Positions 33,760 through 41,779 of a DNA stretch of 64,000 nt are shown here, one piece after another (position 1 is the stretch's first letter; the number at the start of each line of letters is the position of its first letter). The position numbers were made by a program, and so were the translations under genes. This DNA is from Sphingopyxis macrogoltabida (lineage in GTDB: Bacteria; Pseudomonadota; Alphaproteobacteria; Sphingomonadales; Sphingomonadaceae): contig NZ_CP009429.1 in the NCBI RefSeq assembly GCF_001314325.1, forward strand, positions 4,340,501 through 4,404,500, given 5' to 3'. The notes beneath the pieces are model-generated. The model saw nothing but the letters and a program-made list of their open reading frames with translations. It made no database searches and was not told the origin of the DNA.

Positions 33760-35777
33760 CACGGAATTGGATGCTTGCGGGCGCCGCGCTGGTGAGCTGC
33801 GCGAGTTCCGCATCGGGAGCAGAAGTCAGCGGGCCGGGGGTGGCGGAGGTTGACCGCTCCCGGCTTCCTATCAGTGCGCGCGACTTGGTCGAGGTCGGTG
33901 AAATCAGCGGCGTGAGCCTGTCTCCTGATGGGCAATATGCGGCATTCCGTGTCAGCCGTGCGTCAGTGGCCACCAATTCGATCGCGCTTGACTGGTATGT
34001 CGTTTCCTTGGCGGGTGGAACGCCAGTCCGCATTGGCAGCGGCGGCGTCGCGCAGCATGGGGGCTCCGGTGTGCTGCTCGAGCAAGCCGCGCTTTGGGAT
34101 CTGGATTCCGGGGGGTTTCGCTTCCGGGCGCTTGTCGATGGCGCAGTGGGAATCTGGCACTGGCGCCGAGGGAGCGAAGCAGAGCGCGAGATTGTCGCGC
34201 CCGGCGACATCTCCGCGATGACACTTTCGCAGGATGGCAGTCATCTTCGATATAGTGTCGGAGCGCCGCGCAAAGATATCGCCGATGCGGAAAGGCAGGC
34301 CTACGTCGACGGAGCGCTTGTCGATCACCAGCTCGACATCATGGAGCCGATCGCAGGCGGGACGATCGAAGATGGCAAGCGGATCATGCAGCGGCTTCCC
34401 GGGAACTGGTTCGAACGACGCCGTCTACTGTCGGAGAAGCCAGAAGAAACTGTCGTCATCAATCTACGGCCCGATAGCCCGTCAGCGTTGCCCACCTTCG
34501 CCGACGAGGGGCCGCGGCAAGGTCGGCGCGTTCAGTCTCGCGATGGCACCATCGCAGAACTTGAACATGATGGAGGCACCAAAGCGCTGGCCATTACGCG
34601 TCCGGACGGCAGCAGAACCATTTGCGAGATCGACCTGTGCAGAAGCGAAAAGGTCGCGGCGATTGCCTGGCGACCGGGGAAAGACATGCTCCTGCTGTTC
34701 GAACGAGCGGGAAGTGCCCGGGAGAATATATGGCTATGGAAAATCGGCGCGACGTCGGCCCGGCGCCTAGCCGAAACGGATGGCGCTCAGCGGTCGGAGA
34801 TGAGACCACCGCGGTGTGCAGTCGGAGCCGACAAGATGATCTGCGCCGAAGCCAGCGCGATCAATCCCCCGAAGCTCGTCGCGATCGACTATTCTGGATA
34901 CGTGCGCGTTCTTGCCGATCCGAATGAAGCGCTTCGCAGTCGAATTGTGGCTGTCGCCACATCATTCGAATGGGATCGCGGCGTCACCGGCATATTGCTC
35001 CGGCCGCGCGCAACTTCCACGCGGCCACCTGTGGTTGTTCAATATTACCACTGCGCAGGTTTTCTTAAGGGCGGGGTAGGCGACGAGATACCGATGCTCC
35101 CGCTTGTGGAGAGTGGCATAGCAGTGCTCTGTATGGACCGCGTTCGCGCGCCCGAAGGAAGCGGTACTGACCAGAGCTATGCCTTGGCGTTGAGCGATAT
35201 AGACGCTGCGCTTGATGGGCTGGACGCGGATGGCCTGATCGATGGCGAGCGGGTCGGGATCGGGGGCCTCAGCTTCGGATCCGAGGTGGCACTGTGGGCT
35301 ATTCGGCACTCACGGCGTTTCGCCGCCGCGACGCTCGCCTCGGGGCAGATGTCTCCGATCTACTACTGGGCGAACGCGCTCCCAGGCCGAGGGTTTACCG
35401 AGATGCTCGATCGCTACTGGAAGATCGGTGATCCAGACGTCGACAAGCAGCGTTGGAGGCAACTCGCGGGACTTGACGATGTCGGCGGGATCAACACTCC
35501 GGTACTGATGCAACTCCCAGAATCCGAAGCTCGGTTCGTCATAGAGTTGCACGCCAAGCTCAAGCGGGCCGGAAAGCCAGCCGAGCTTTACGCGTTCGCC
35601 GACGAGCCGCACATCAAGAAGCAGCCAACGCACAAGCTCGCCGTCTATCAGCGAAACCTCGACTGGTATCGGTTCTGGCTTAAGGGAGAAGAGGACACCG
35701 ATCCGCAAAAGTCGGACCAATATGCGCGCTGGCGAAGCTATAGCGCGGGGCAATCCTTGCTCGCTCCCGCGCCGTAA
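33753..35777 (+). CDS. atxE2: lasso peptide isopeptidase (AtxE2-like)
   Basis: 674 residues with a signal peptide (MLAGAALVSCASSASGAE). N-terminal beta-propeller-like region (ISGVSLSPDGQYAAFRV, ISAMTLSQDGSHLRYSV) and a C-terminal alpha/beta hydrolase with the nucleophile elbow GIGGLSFGSEVALWAI and a late His (FADEPHIKKQPTHK). This is the prolyl-oligopeptidase-like plan of AtxE2, which cuts the isopeptide ring bond of its cognate lasso peptide after import. It begins at GTG 33753 inside the receptor's last codons; ATG 33771 is also possible. It faces the biosynthetic genes from the opposite strand. Confidence 0.85.
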   Translation: MVTRNWMLAGAALVSCASSASGAEVSGPGVAEVDRSRLPISARDLVEVGEISGVSLSPDGQYAAFRVSRASVATNSIALDWYVVSLAGGTPVRIGSGGVAQHGGSGVLLEQAALWDLDSGGFRFRALVDGAVGIWHWRRGSEAEREIVAPGDISAMTLSQDGSHLRYSVGAPRKDIADAERQAYVDGALVDHQLDIMEPIAGGTIEDGKRIMQRLPGNWFERRRLLSEKPEETVVINLRPDSPSALPTFADEGPRQGRRVQSRDGTIAELEHDGGTKALAITRPDGSRTICEIDLCRSEKVAAIAWRPGKDMLLLFERAGSARENIWLWKIGATSARRLAETDGAQRSEMRPPRCAVGADKMICAEASAINPPKLVAIDYSGYVRVLADPNEALRSRIVAVATSFEWDRGVTGILLRPRATSTRPPVVVQYYHCAGFLKGGVGDEIPMLPLVESGIAVLCMDRVRAPEGSGTDQSYALALSDIDAALDGLDADGLIDGERVGIGGLSFGSEVALWAIRHSRRFAAATLASGQMSPIYYWANALPGRGFTEMLDRYWKIGDPDVDKQRWRQLAGLDDVGGINTPVLMQLPESEARFVIELHAKLKRAGKPAELYAFADEPHIKKQPTHKLAVYQRNLDWYRFWLKGEEDTDPQKSDQYARWRSYSAGQSLLAPAP

Positions 35778-35823
35778 GTCCGTGCCGAGCGGACGTTCCC
35801 CGGCGACCGCCCGGCGCGGACTT
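35776..35823. terminator. hairpin between convergent isopeptidase and cyclase genes
   Basis: AAGTCCG (35776-35782) pairs with CGGACTT (35817-35823); the inner part (GCCG/CGGC) extends the stem with one bulge. It starts at the last base of the isopeptidase gene. A bidirectional terminator is likely. Confidence 0.5.
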
Positions 35824-35868
35824 ATAGCTGCCTAAGCCCACCGCCAATTCGATGGCCGGCGGCTCCAC

Positions 35869-37581
35869 TTAATCTCGCCGACCAGATAATGATCGTGCCC
35901 AGCGCTCGATATCGACGATCTGAAGCAGACGGATATAAACGGCATCGCGCGCATCCGCCGGGCGCTCGAGTTCAGCGTCGATGGCCGCGCAATCGAGCAC
36001 GCCTGCACTGGCAAGCCACCCGTCGAGTAGAAAGCGACGGATCGCCGCGCGATTCGCGTCGAACGCCGGAACAATGAGTGACTCCACGCGGCCCTTGGTG
36101 CGTCGATTGCGAACGGCCGGCGCTAAATCTTCGGCGAAGGCTCGTCTCGCTAACGCGCGATCTTGGCCACCTTCGCACCAGAGCCAGGTGGCAACGCCGA
36201 GACCGAATTCAACGATCGGTTGCGAAAGCAGGGGAGCTATCATCGGGAAAGCAAAGGCCCGATCATAGCCATCAACGAAGGGCTGGATGGGTAACAAGGC
36301 CCTGCCGTAGCCGAATTGACCAGGATTTTGCATCGGCGCGGCCTCGAGCCAGGGATGGTCGGGGTTCACGGTGGCAAATTGCCGGGCGAGGAAAGTTCCA
36401 TCACGCGGCCAAGCGCGCGGGCCAGAGATGGCGCGGCGGGCGGCAAGGTATATCGCGCGCCAAACGCTGTCGCGAGTCATATGGGCCAGATCGGCCGCAG
36501 TTCGCCATGCGGTGCGAAGCCCCGCGAAATGCGCAGCATCGACGACGGGATCCGGCCGGCGGATCAGGCCGAAAATATTGTCGCCGCCGACTCCGGTGAA
36601 AATTGCATCAGCCCCAAATTCTTCGGCCGCGTTCAAAAGTGCAGCGTCACTTGTTCCGAGCAGACCGAAGCCGCCGGGGCGGGTGCGCATCACCGGTAAA
36701 GCAGCCAGCGGATCGCCTGGTACGTCGGGCATCACGATTTCGTCGAGCAACACGCCCGCTCGCTCGGCCATAGCCCGTGCATAGGGACGCTCATCTCCCG
36801 GAGCGCCCGGGGTGGCGAGGTTCGCGGCGCGCCACGATCCTTTTCTGCCACTAAGGCAGGCCGCGACGATGGAGCTGTCCAAGCCTCCGGACAGTTCGAG
36901 CTGAATGCGCTCGAAGCGATCGGACCAGGCGCCGATCGTATTGCGTACGATTTCGCGAAGCTCATCGGCGGCGATTCGGACCGGGGGCGTTCGGATATGG
37001 TCCCAAGGCGACCAGCCTCTTTTCGATCTCGTGCCGTCGTTCAGCCGTACTATCTCCCCCGGCAATATTTCGCTTACGCCTGCGATGCCTGTCGATCGCC
37101 CCCGGAGGAGAGGAAAGCGGATCTGGGCGTCCAGCGCAGCCGCATCGGGCCGATCAAGATCAAAGCCGAGCGCCCTTCCAAGCCTTAAATCGGTAAATGC
37201 AACAGCTCGCCCCGTGCCCGACGGCAAGCTCTCCTCTACCGCAAGATAGATTGCTGGCCCCGCCGCAGGCGAGCGTAGGATCCAGCCGTCGCCGTGTTCG
37301 TCGATCCAGAATAGCAGATAGTGACCCCACAGATGGCGAAGGGCCCACTGCCCTTCCGAGGCGATGATCGCCTGTTCGTCAGCGGCGGCGAGGGTCTCGT
37401 AAGCGGCGAAGTTATCACGGCGGAACGCCCACCCAACCAACGCGACCGACCGGGAAATGAAGTGTGGCCCTCGAGGTGCGCCGACGACCCGCAGAGAGCC
37501 AAGACGCCCCAACTCGAAGAGGCCAACGGGAAGGCGATCGGGCCACGCCCGCTCCGAAATGAAGGCGAGACCCAAAGTCAT
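35869..37581 (-). CDS. atxC: lasso peptide macrolactam synthetase (asparagine synthetase-like, C protein)
   Basis: 570 residues. N-terminal glutamine-amidotransferase-like region without the catalytic Cys2 (starts MTLGLAFIS). ATP-pyrophosphatase domain with SGGLDSS at 231-237, GADAIFTGVGGDNIF, and the later RALLPIQPFVDGYDRAF, QDRALARRAFAEDLAP and TKGRVESL. It adenylates the acidic side chain of the precursor (predicted Glu8) and closes the ring with Gly1. The start ATG overlaps the stop of the B gene (ATGA), so both are made together. It is of usual length (560-610). Confidence 0.92.
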   Translation of the reverse strand: MTLGLAFISERAWPDRLPVGLFELGRLGSLRVVGAPRGPHFISRSVALVGWAFRRDNFAAYETLAAADEQAIIASEGQWALRHLWGHYLLFWIDEHGDGWILRSPAAGPAIYLAVEESLPSGTGRAVAFTDLRLGRALGFDLDRPDAAALDAQIRFPLLRGRSTGIAGVSEILPGEIVRLNDGTRSKRGWSPWDHIRTPPVRIAADELREIVRNTIGAWSDRFERIQLELSGGLDSSIVAACLSGRKGSWRAANLATPGAPGDERPYARAMAERAGVLLDEIVMPDVPGDPLAALPVMRTRPGGFGLLGTSDAALLNAAEEFGADAIFTGVGGDNIFGLIRRPDPVVDAAHFAGLRTAWRTAADLAHMTRDSVWRAIYLAARRAISGPRAWPRDGTFLARQFATVNPDHPWLEAAPMQNPGQFGYGRALLPIQPFVDGYDRAFAFPMIAPLLSQPIVEFGLGVATWLWCEGGQDRALARRAFAEDLAPAVRNRRTKGRVESLIVPAFDANRAAIRRFLLDGWLASAGVLDCAAIDAELERPADARDAVYIRLLQIVDIERWARSLSGRRD

Positions 37582-38264
37582 AAGCGGAACACCGGGGTGA
37601 ACTCGGCGACGCTATCCAATGGATCGCTGAGAAGGAGAGTTCCCGTCTGGACCCACGCATGCGCGGCGAAGGGAGCCAGCCGAACGCCGAAAAAAAGCTC
37701 TGCGGGGATTCCGCGGCGCCACAGGCAGCCAATGAGCGCTAGCGAGTCGGGAACGCAGCGCCGTTGCACCGGTAGCAGGCTGCGAGCCCCAGCATAATCC
37801 TGGGATATTTTCGTTGCAGCTGCAGCAGCGTCAACCCGTCCCGGCGCCAGGCGGCTGCGCAGGTCTCGCCATCGGTCGACCGTGCCCGACAACCCCGCGA
37901 TGCGCATCCACGAGCCGGCGATTACACGCGCGCTGATCACCTCAAAAGCCGGAAGCTTCTCGATGCTCACCTGAGACGAGTGTTGCGCGGCCTCGGCATA
38001 TAGTGATCGCTCCAATATGCTGGTGACGACGACTGGCGCTTCGATGGGAAGGACAGGCTCGCCTCGATCGCGAGTCAGAATGCCGGCCGCAACGAGGCCA
38101 TCGGCGGTGCCGGATGAGCGGGCCGTATTTGATCGCGCCAAATGTTCCAGCGTTTCCACACGCGCGCCGGTGAGACGTAGATAGCGGTCCGCCGTCAGAT
38201 CGAGCACCACGGCGTCGGATCCGATCATGCCAAAGCTGATTCCTTGGGCGAGGGAGTAGGTCAT
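37578..38264 (-). CDS. atxB: lasso peptide B protein (fused leader-binding and protease domains)
   Basis: 228 residues. Residues 1-75 look like the PqqD/RRE-type B1 domain (SDAVVLDLTADRYLRL, VETLEHLARSN, GLVAAGILTRD). Residues 85-228 form the transglutaminase-like B2 protease with Cys170 in RRCVPDSLALIGCL, His202 in AHAWVQTG and Asp214 in LLSDPLD. It binds the leader peptide and cuts it off in front of Gly1. In proteobacterial lasso clusters the two domains are fused as here. Located 45 bases after the precursor gene, behind a hairpin. Confidence 0.9.
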   Translation of the reverse strand: MTYSLAQGISFGMIGSDAVVLDLTADRYLRLTGARVETLEHLARSNTARSSGTADGLVAAGILTRDRGEPVLPIEAPVVVTSILERSLYAEAAQHSSQVSIEKLPAFEVISARVIAGSWMRIAGLSGTVDRWRDLRSRLAPGRVDAAAAATKISQDYAGARSLLPVQRRCVPDSLALIGCLWRRGIPAELFFGVRLAPFAAHAWVQTGTLLLSDPLDSVAEFTPVFRL

Positions 38265-38273
38265 AACAGCAAA

Positions 38274-38300
38274 GGACGCGGCTGCATGGCGGCCGCGTCC
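38274..38300 (-). terminator. hairpin between lasso precursor and B gene (attenuator)
   Basis: GGACGCGGC (38274-38282) pairs exactly with 38292-38300 around a 9-base loop, in the 45-base gap between precursor and processing genes. Such a stem allows high transcript levels of the precursor relative to B and C. Confidence 0.65.
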
Positions 38301-38309
38301 CCTTGGCCG

Positions 38310-38441
38310 TCAGTCGGCGGAGATGCTGCCGCCCTGCTTCAGGTCGTAGCCGCCGATTTCCGGGACGGGGAATTCCTCGCCCTGGGTTTCGACGCTGGCG
38401 ATGCCCAGCTCTTCGATCGCCTCGATGTCCTTGCGGTCCAT
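38310..38441 (-). CDS. lasso peptide precursor (43 residues)
   Basis: Too short for ordinary gene calls. ATG 38441 follows AAGGAGGG. The leader is MDRKDIEAIEELGIASVETQ (20 residues), with the required Thr at the second-last position. The core has 23 residues: it begins GEEFPVPE and ends GGSISAD. Gly1 and Glu8 have the right spacing for an 8-residue macrolactam ring; Glu2 and Glu3 are too near. Tyr12, Leu14, Lys15 or Gln16 could be plugs. The Asp end and the GGxxxxD-type tail resemble known sphingomonad lasso peptides (sphingopyxin, sphingonodin), but the core is not one I know. It lies directly upstream of the B and C genes. Confidence 0.9.
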   Translation of the reverse strand: MDRKDIEAIEELGIASVETQGEEFPVPEIGGYDLKQGGSISAD

Positions 38442-38522
38442 GGGACCCTCCTTGGTTGATGCCGCGGAATTGCGGCACGTTCGAAGCTAGGGAGGCCGCG
38501 CCGTATAGGAATTTAATACGAC

Positions 38523-39161
38523 TCATATTCTCCGAATATTATCCAGTGGCTCAGACCGCCGCCGGATCTCGGCAGCGACACGGCCGGCATAGGAGGCGCG
38601 GCGGCGATGGAAGCGCGTGATTTTGCTACGCAAAGCGCTCCACCGGCCGAACCGGTAATCGTCCGCCATCGCGGTGAGCGCATCATTGGCGGACCCGTCG
38701 ACACGAGCCTCCAATGTGCGGATTGTCATGCTTCGCTCGACACAATTGATGATGGAAGCGCGAAGTTCGCCATTGCTGCTGCCGATTGCGATGGTCCGGA
38801 AGAGGCCATCGAGTCCCTCCGGGTAAGCTTGGTGATTCGCGAGCGAGATCAGTCCGCCCGGCAAGTCGGGTCTCGGCGTTCTCCCTTTCAGGGCCAGGGA
38901 AAGAAGGGCGCCGGTCCACCAATAAAGTTCGACCAAATCCGCCTCATTGAGAAGTGGCTGCCGAAACCCTTCCTGGTGCCAGCTCTCGATAATCCGCTCG
39001 CCCGACAGGCGATACAGGGCATCTCGAACGGGGGTGGCGCTGGCCGCCAGCGACTTTGCGAGTTGTGCCGCCTCCAGGCGCATACCGGGCGGATAGGTGC
39101 CCGAAAGGATACGCGCCTTGAGGTCCAGATAGACCCGCTCCATCGTGGTGCCCGGGCTCAT
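38523..39161 (-). CDS. GntR-family transcriptional regulator (FadR-like)
   Basis: 212 residues. GntR winged helix at the N-terminus: MERVYLDLKARILSGTYPPG, then LEAAQLAKSLAASATPVRDALYRL. A helical C-terminal domain follows (LVELYWWTGALLSLAL, RASIINCVERSMTI), shortened compared with FCD members. It lies 81 bases upstream of the precursor gene and overlaps the PhyH gene by ATGA. Control of the lasso precursor is likely from position; the ligand is unknown. Confidence 0.85.
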   Translation of the reverse strand: MSPGTTMERVYLDLKARILSGTYPPGMRLEAAQLAKSLAASATPVRDALYRLSGERIIESWHQEGFRQPLLNEADLVELYWWTGALLSLALKGRTPRPDLPGGLISLANHQAYPEGLDGLFRTIAIGSSNGELRASIINCVERSMTIRTLEARVDGSANDALTAMADDYRFGRWSALRSKITRFHRRRASYAGRVAAEIRRRSEPLDNIRRI

Positions 39162-40069
39162 GCCGCGAGCGTCCCGTCTCCGCCCGCCGATCGTTGTTCG
39201 CCGACATAGTCAGCAAGAAGCGCCTGCTGGTCGGGCCGGAGCGCATCCACGGCTGCGATCGGGTCGGGGGGATAGCCGCGGAACAGGATCGAGGGGCACT
39301 GACCCTCGAAGTTGCCGAGGTTCGGGCGATGCTGGACATAGCCGGTCAAGGCCGCCAGCTCGGGCGGAAAGTCCTTCGCGACGTCGGGTGGATAGACGAG
39401 CCACTGATTCTCATATGGTTTCAGCCAACCAAGGCAGTAGCTGATGATGATCCCGCGCCGCACCGACGGGCTGCAATTGCCGCCGGCGCCGTGGAGCGTT
39501 GAACCCAGGAAGACGATGGCATCGCCCGGCACCGTCTCGGCAATGATCGGTTCCTCCGCCGGCTCTTCGACGAGCGCCTCGAGCCCATGGCTCTTCGGCC
39601 AGATGATTGTGGCGCCATTTTCCGCGGTGAAGGGCGTCAGCGGCCACATCACATTGACGAGATATTCGACCTCTCCGAGCGTGCCCTGCCACATATCTTG
39701 ATCGCGGTGCGGGAATTGCGGAAGCGCTCCCGGATGCAGTTCGATCGCCTGGGCGAGATTGAGCTGGATGCGCTCGCACCATTCGCCGAGCGCGGCTTCG
39801 GCGAGGGCAAGGATCGCCGGGTTCATGACCAGCGCGCCGACATGCGGTGAACGGATGAGCAGGCGGCCGAAGCGCTTGGTGCGCTCACCATAGAAGCCGC
39901 CCTCGCAGAACGGCGTGGCGACGTAGCGCGGATCGAGGTCGCGATCGATCGCCGCGATCAGTTCGGCGGGCGCCGCCCCGCGGACGATCGCATAGCCGTC
40001 GTCCTTGAGCGCCTGCATCGAAGCGGAGGGTGGCTGATGGCTATCGACTGGAGCGATGTTGGTGATCAT
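39158..40069 (-). CDS. phytanoyl-CoA dioxygenase (PhyH) family protein
   Basis: 303 residues from MITNIAPVDSHQ; AAAGGAG precedes ATG 40069. Fe(II)/2-oxoglutarate dioxygenase: FPHRDQDMW gives the His-x-Asp, LGSTLHGAGGN the distal His and RRGIIISYCLG the 2-oxoglutarate Arg. A phyH gene next to luxI is a recurring pair in Sphingomonadaceae. It could modify the homoserine-lactone acyl chain, or it could hydroxylate the lasso peptide, since it is in the same gene string. Only context supports either. Confidence 0.88.
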   Translation of the reverse strand: MITNIAPVDSHQPPSASMQALKDDGYAIVRGAAPAELIAAIDRDLDPRYVATPFCEGGFYGERTKRFGRLLIRSPHVGALVMNPAILALAEAALGEWCERIQLNLAQAIELHPGALPQFPHRDQDMWQGTLGEVEYLVNVMWPLTPFTAENGATIIWPKSHGLEALVEEPAEEPIIAETVPGDAIVFLGSTLHGAGGNCSPSVRRGIIISYCLGWLKPYENQWLVYPPDVAKDFPPELAALTGYVQHRPNLGNFEGQCPSILFRGYPPDPIAAVDALRPDQQALLADYVGEQRSAGGDGTLAA

Positions 40070-40082
40070 GGCCCCGCTCCTT

Positions 40083-40700
40083 TCACGCTGCATCGGCCGC
40101 GACCGGCGTCGCAGCGCTGCCCGAAACAATCCCCGCCGCCTTGAGCCTTGCGGGGGTATCGGCGTCGATCTCGATCCGCAGGGAGGTCAGCGCGCGGCCA
40201 TCGTAAATGCCGGGTTCGCTGAGCGCCGTGCAGGCCCAGCCGAAGGTCCGGATCTGAGCGAACCAGTCGAGCTCGGCGACGCCGGTGTAGGAGCGGATGC
40301 CGTTGGCGAGCGCATATTCGACCAGCCCGACAAGAAGCGTGTCGCGCGCGGTGCGGCGTTGCCGCGCACCGATCCCAGGCGACAGGCAGAAGCGGGTGAT
40401 CTCGAAGATATCGGGACCGGACGGCGGGATGCCGTTAACGAGGCCGGGGAAGAGACCATCGAGAAGAGCCGGGCGCGTGGTGGGAAGGAGGCGCGCCGAA
40501 GCGAGATGCCCGCCGTCCTGATCGCCGACGATCAGATAGGTCGCGTGGGGATCGTCGAAATGATCGATCTCGAACCGGTCGGCGAGCACCGGCAGGTCCC
40601 ATTTCAGAAGATCGATGAAGACGCGCTTGCGCGCCTCGAACATCGCGCGGAGCAATTGATGCTCGTGTGCGCGGTTGGAATGGTCGATTACCGAAAGCAT
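40083..40700 (-). CDS. luxI: acyl-homoserine-lactone synthase (LuxI family)
   Basis: 205 residues from MLSVIDHSNRAHEHQLL. LuxI invariants: ARKRVFIDLLKWDLPV (Arg, Phe, Trp), EIDHFDDPHATYLI (Asp), ASARLLPTTRP (Arg), and EITRFCLSPG (Glu, Arg). It joins S-adenosylmethionine with an acyl-ACP to make the quorum signal. AAAAGGAGA lies upstream. The next gene (PhyH) begins 13 bases later, so they form an operon. The acyl length cannot be read from sequence. Confidence 0.95.
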   Translation of the reverse strand: MLSVIDHSNRAHEHQLLRAMFEARKRVFIDLLKWDLPVLADRFEIDHFDDPHATYLIVGDQDGGHLASARLLPTTRPALLDGLFPGLVNGIPPSGPDIFEITRFCLSPGIGARQRRTARDTLLVGLVEYALANGIRSYTGVAELDWFAQIRTFGWACTALSEPGIYDGRALTSLRIEIDADTPARLKAAGIVSGSAATPVAADAA

Positions 40701-40791
40701 GGATGTGTCTCCTTTTCGAAAGAGACCATCCAATTGAACCGCTTTGGGGACCCGCACCATAGCACGATCGGGGGGTGTCGACGAAAAAAGT

Positions 40792-41535
40792 TCAGCGCCT
40801 GGCAATATCCTCGAAGCTGAGATCGCCGGCATAAAGCGCGCGCACGGTAAGGGTGATGCCGCCATTCGCCTCATAGCGCTGCCGCGCGTTGCGAAGATGT
40901 TCGCGAACCGTGTCGGGACTGAGATCGAGGATCCGTCCGACCTTCGGAGTGCTGTTGCCCTTGGCCGAGAGGATCAGGCATTCGCGCTGCCGATCGGTCA
41001 GTCGCGGCCCGACCTGCGCGAGCTCGGGATTGGCGAGCAGGCGCGCAGCTTCGAAGGCCGGCCCACCGATCATCCGGGCGAAGAGCAGCGCTCTGTCGTT
41101 GGCCGCGATTCCCGGCGTCCAGGCGAAGGACACCGAACCATGCGCCTCCCCGGGGATGTGTGCCGGGATGGTCAGACCGTCACCGATCCCGTGCCGCTGC
41201 GCTTCGCTGAGGATCAGCTCGTCTTCAGGCCGTTCGCCCGCAAGCGGCTTCATGTTGCGCCAGAAAAAGCCCTCGAGACTGCGGTGGCTGGCGCGATGCA
41301 CCGGATCGGTAAGCCCAAGGCCGCGCTCGTCGAACCAGCGGGCCCAATCCTCGGGATAGTTGTGGACGCGAACGCCCCTGTCGGGAGCCGCCAGGAAATC
41401 GACATGGTGGCTCAGCGCGAACCAGGAACAGCCCATGCGCGCACAGGCTTCCTCGAGCAGATCGGCCAGACCCGCCGCATCCTTCACCCGCGTGACGTCG
41501 AGCGCAAAAGCATGCGCAGCGTCCATCGTCGGCAT
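40792..41535 (-). CDS. luxR: LuxR-family quorum-sensing regulator
   Basis: 247 residues. N-terminal autoinducer-binding domain (YPEDWARWFDERGLGLTDPV with the conserved Trp-Tyr-Asp set) and C-terminal LuxR helix-turn-helix (LTDRQRECLILSAKGNSTPKVGRILDLSPDTVREHL). It binds the homoserine lactone and then activates luxI and other targets. It lies 91 bases upstream of luxI on the same strand. No clear 20-bp lux box was found in the gap. Confidence 0.93.
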   Translation of the reverse strand: MPTMDAAHAFALDVTRVKDAAGLADLLEEACARMGCSWFALSHHVDFLAAPDRGVRVHNYPEDWARWFDERGLGLTDPVHRASHRSLEGFFWRNMKPLAGERPEDELILSEAQRHGIGDGLTIPAHIPGEAHGSVSFAWTPGIAANDRALLFARMIGGPAFEAARLLANPELAQVGPRLTDRQRECLILSAKGNSTPKVGRILDLSPDTVREHLRNARQRYEANGGITLTVRALYAGDLSFEDIARR

Positions 41536-41699
41536 TGCGACCCATGGCAGCAGACGGCAGTCGTCGCCAAGTCGGCCGACCGTCCCTGCTCCTCGTCATG
41601 GCCTGCGAGCGATGCCCTCTCAATGGGCCGTCCCGCCGGCGACGGGTGATCGCCGCTGGTCATAGCGATCTACAATGATGTAAATTTTGCGGATGTTAC

Positions 41700-41720
41700 G
41701 AATATATTTCAAATATATTC
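41700..41720. promoter_or_regulatory. A+T-rich perfect palindrome
   Basis: GAATATATTT-C-AAATATATTC: 10-bp arms around one base, in A+T-rich sequence 165 bases upstream of luxR and 60 bases after the DUF2493 stop. It may be a regulator site, or a junction between the lasso/quorum region and the plasmid-type block. Confidence 0.5.
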
Positions 41721-41779
41721 GGGAGATAGAACCAGATTGGGGCCATTTAGCCGAAAGCCTCCGAATGCCCCGACTGACA

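Noticed and set aside
40701..40791. lux box between luxR and luxI
   Set aside because: Only partial symmetry around ACCC...GGGT at wrong spacing; not supportable by eye.
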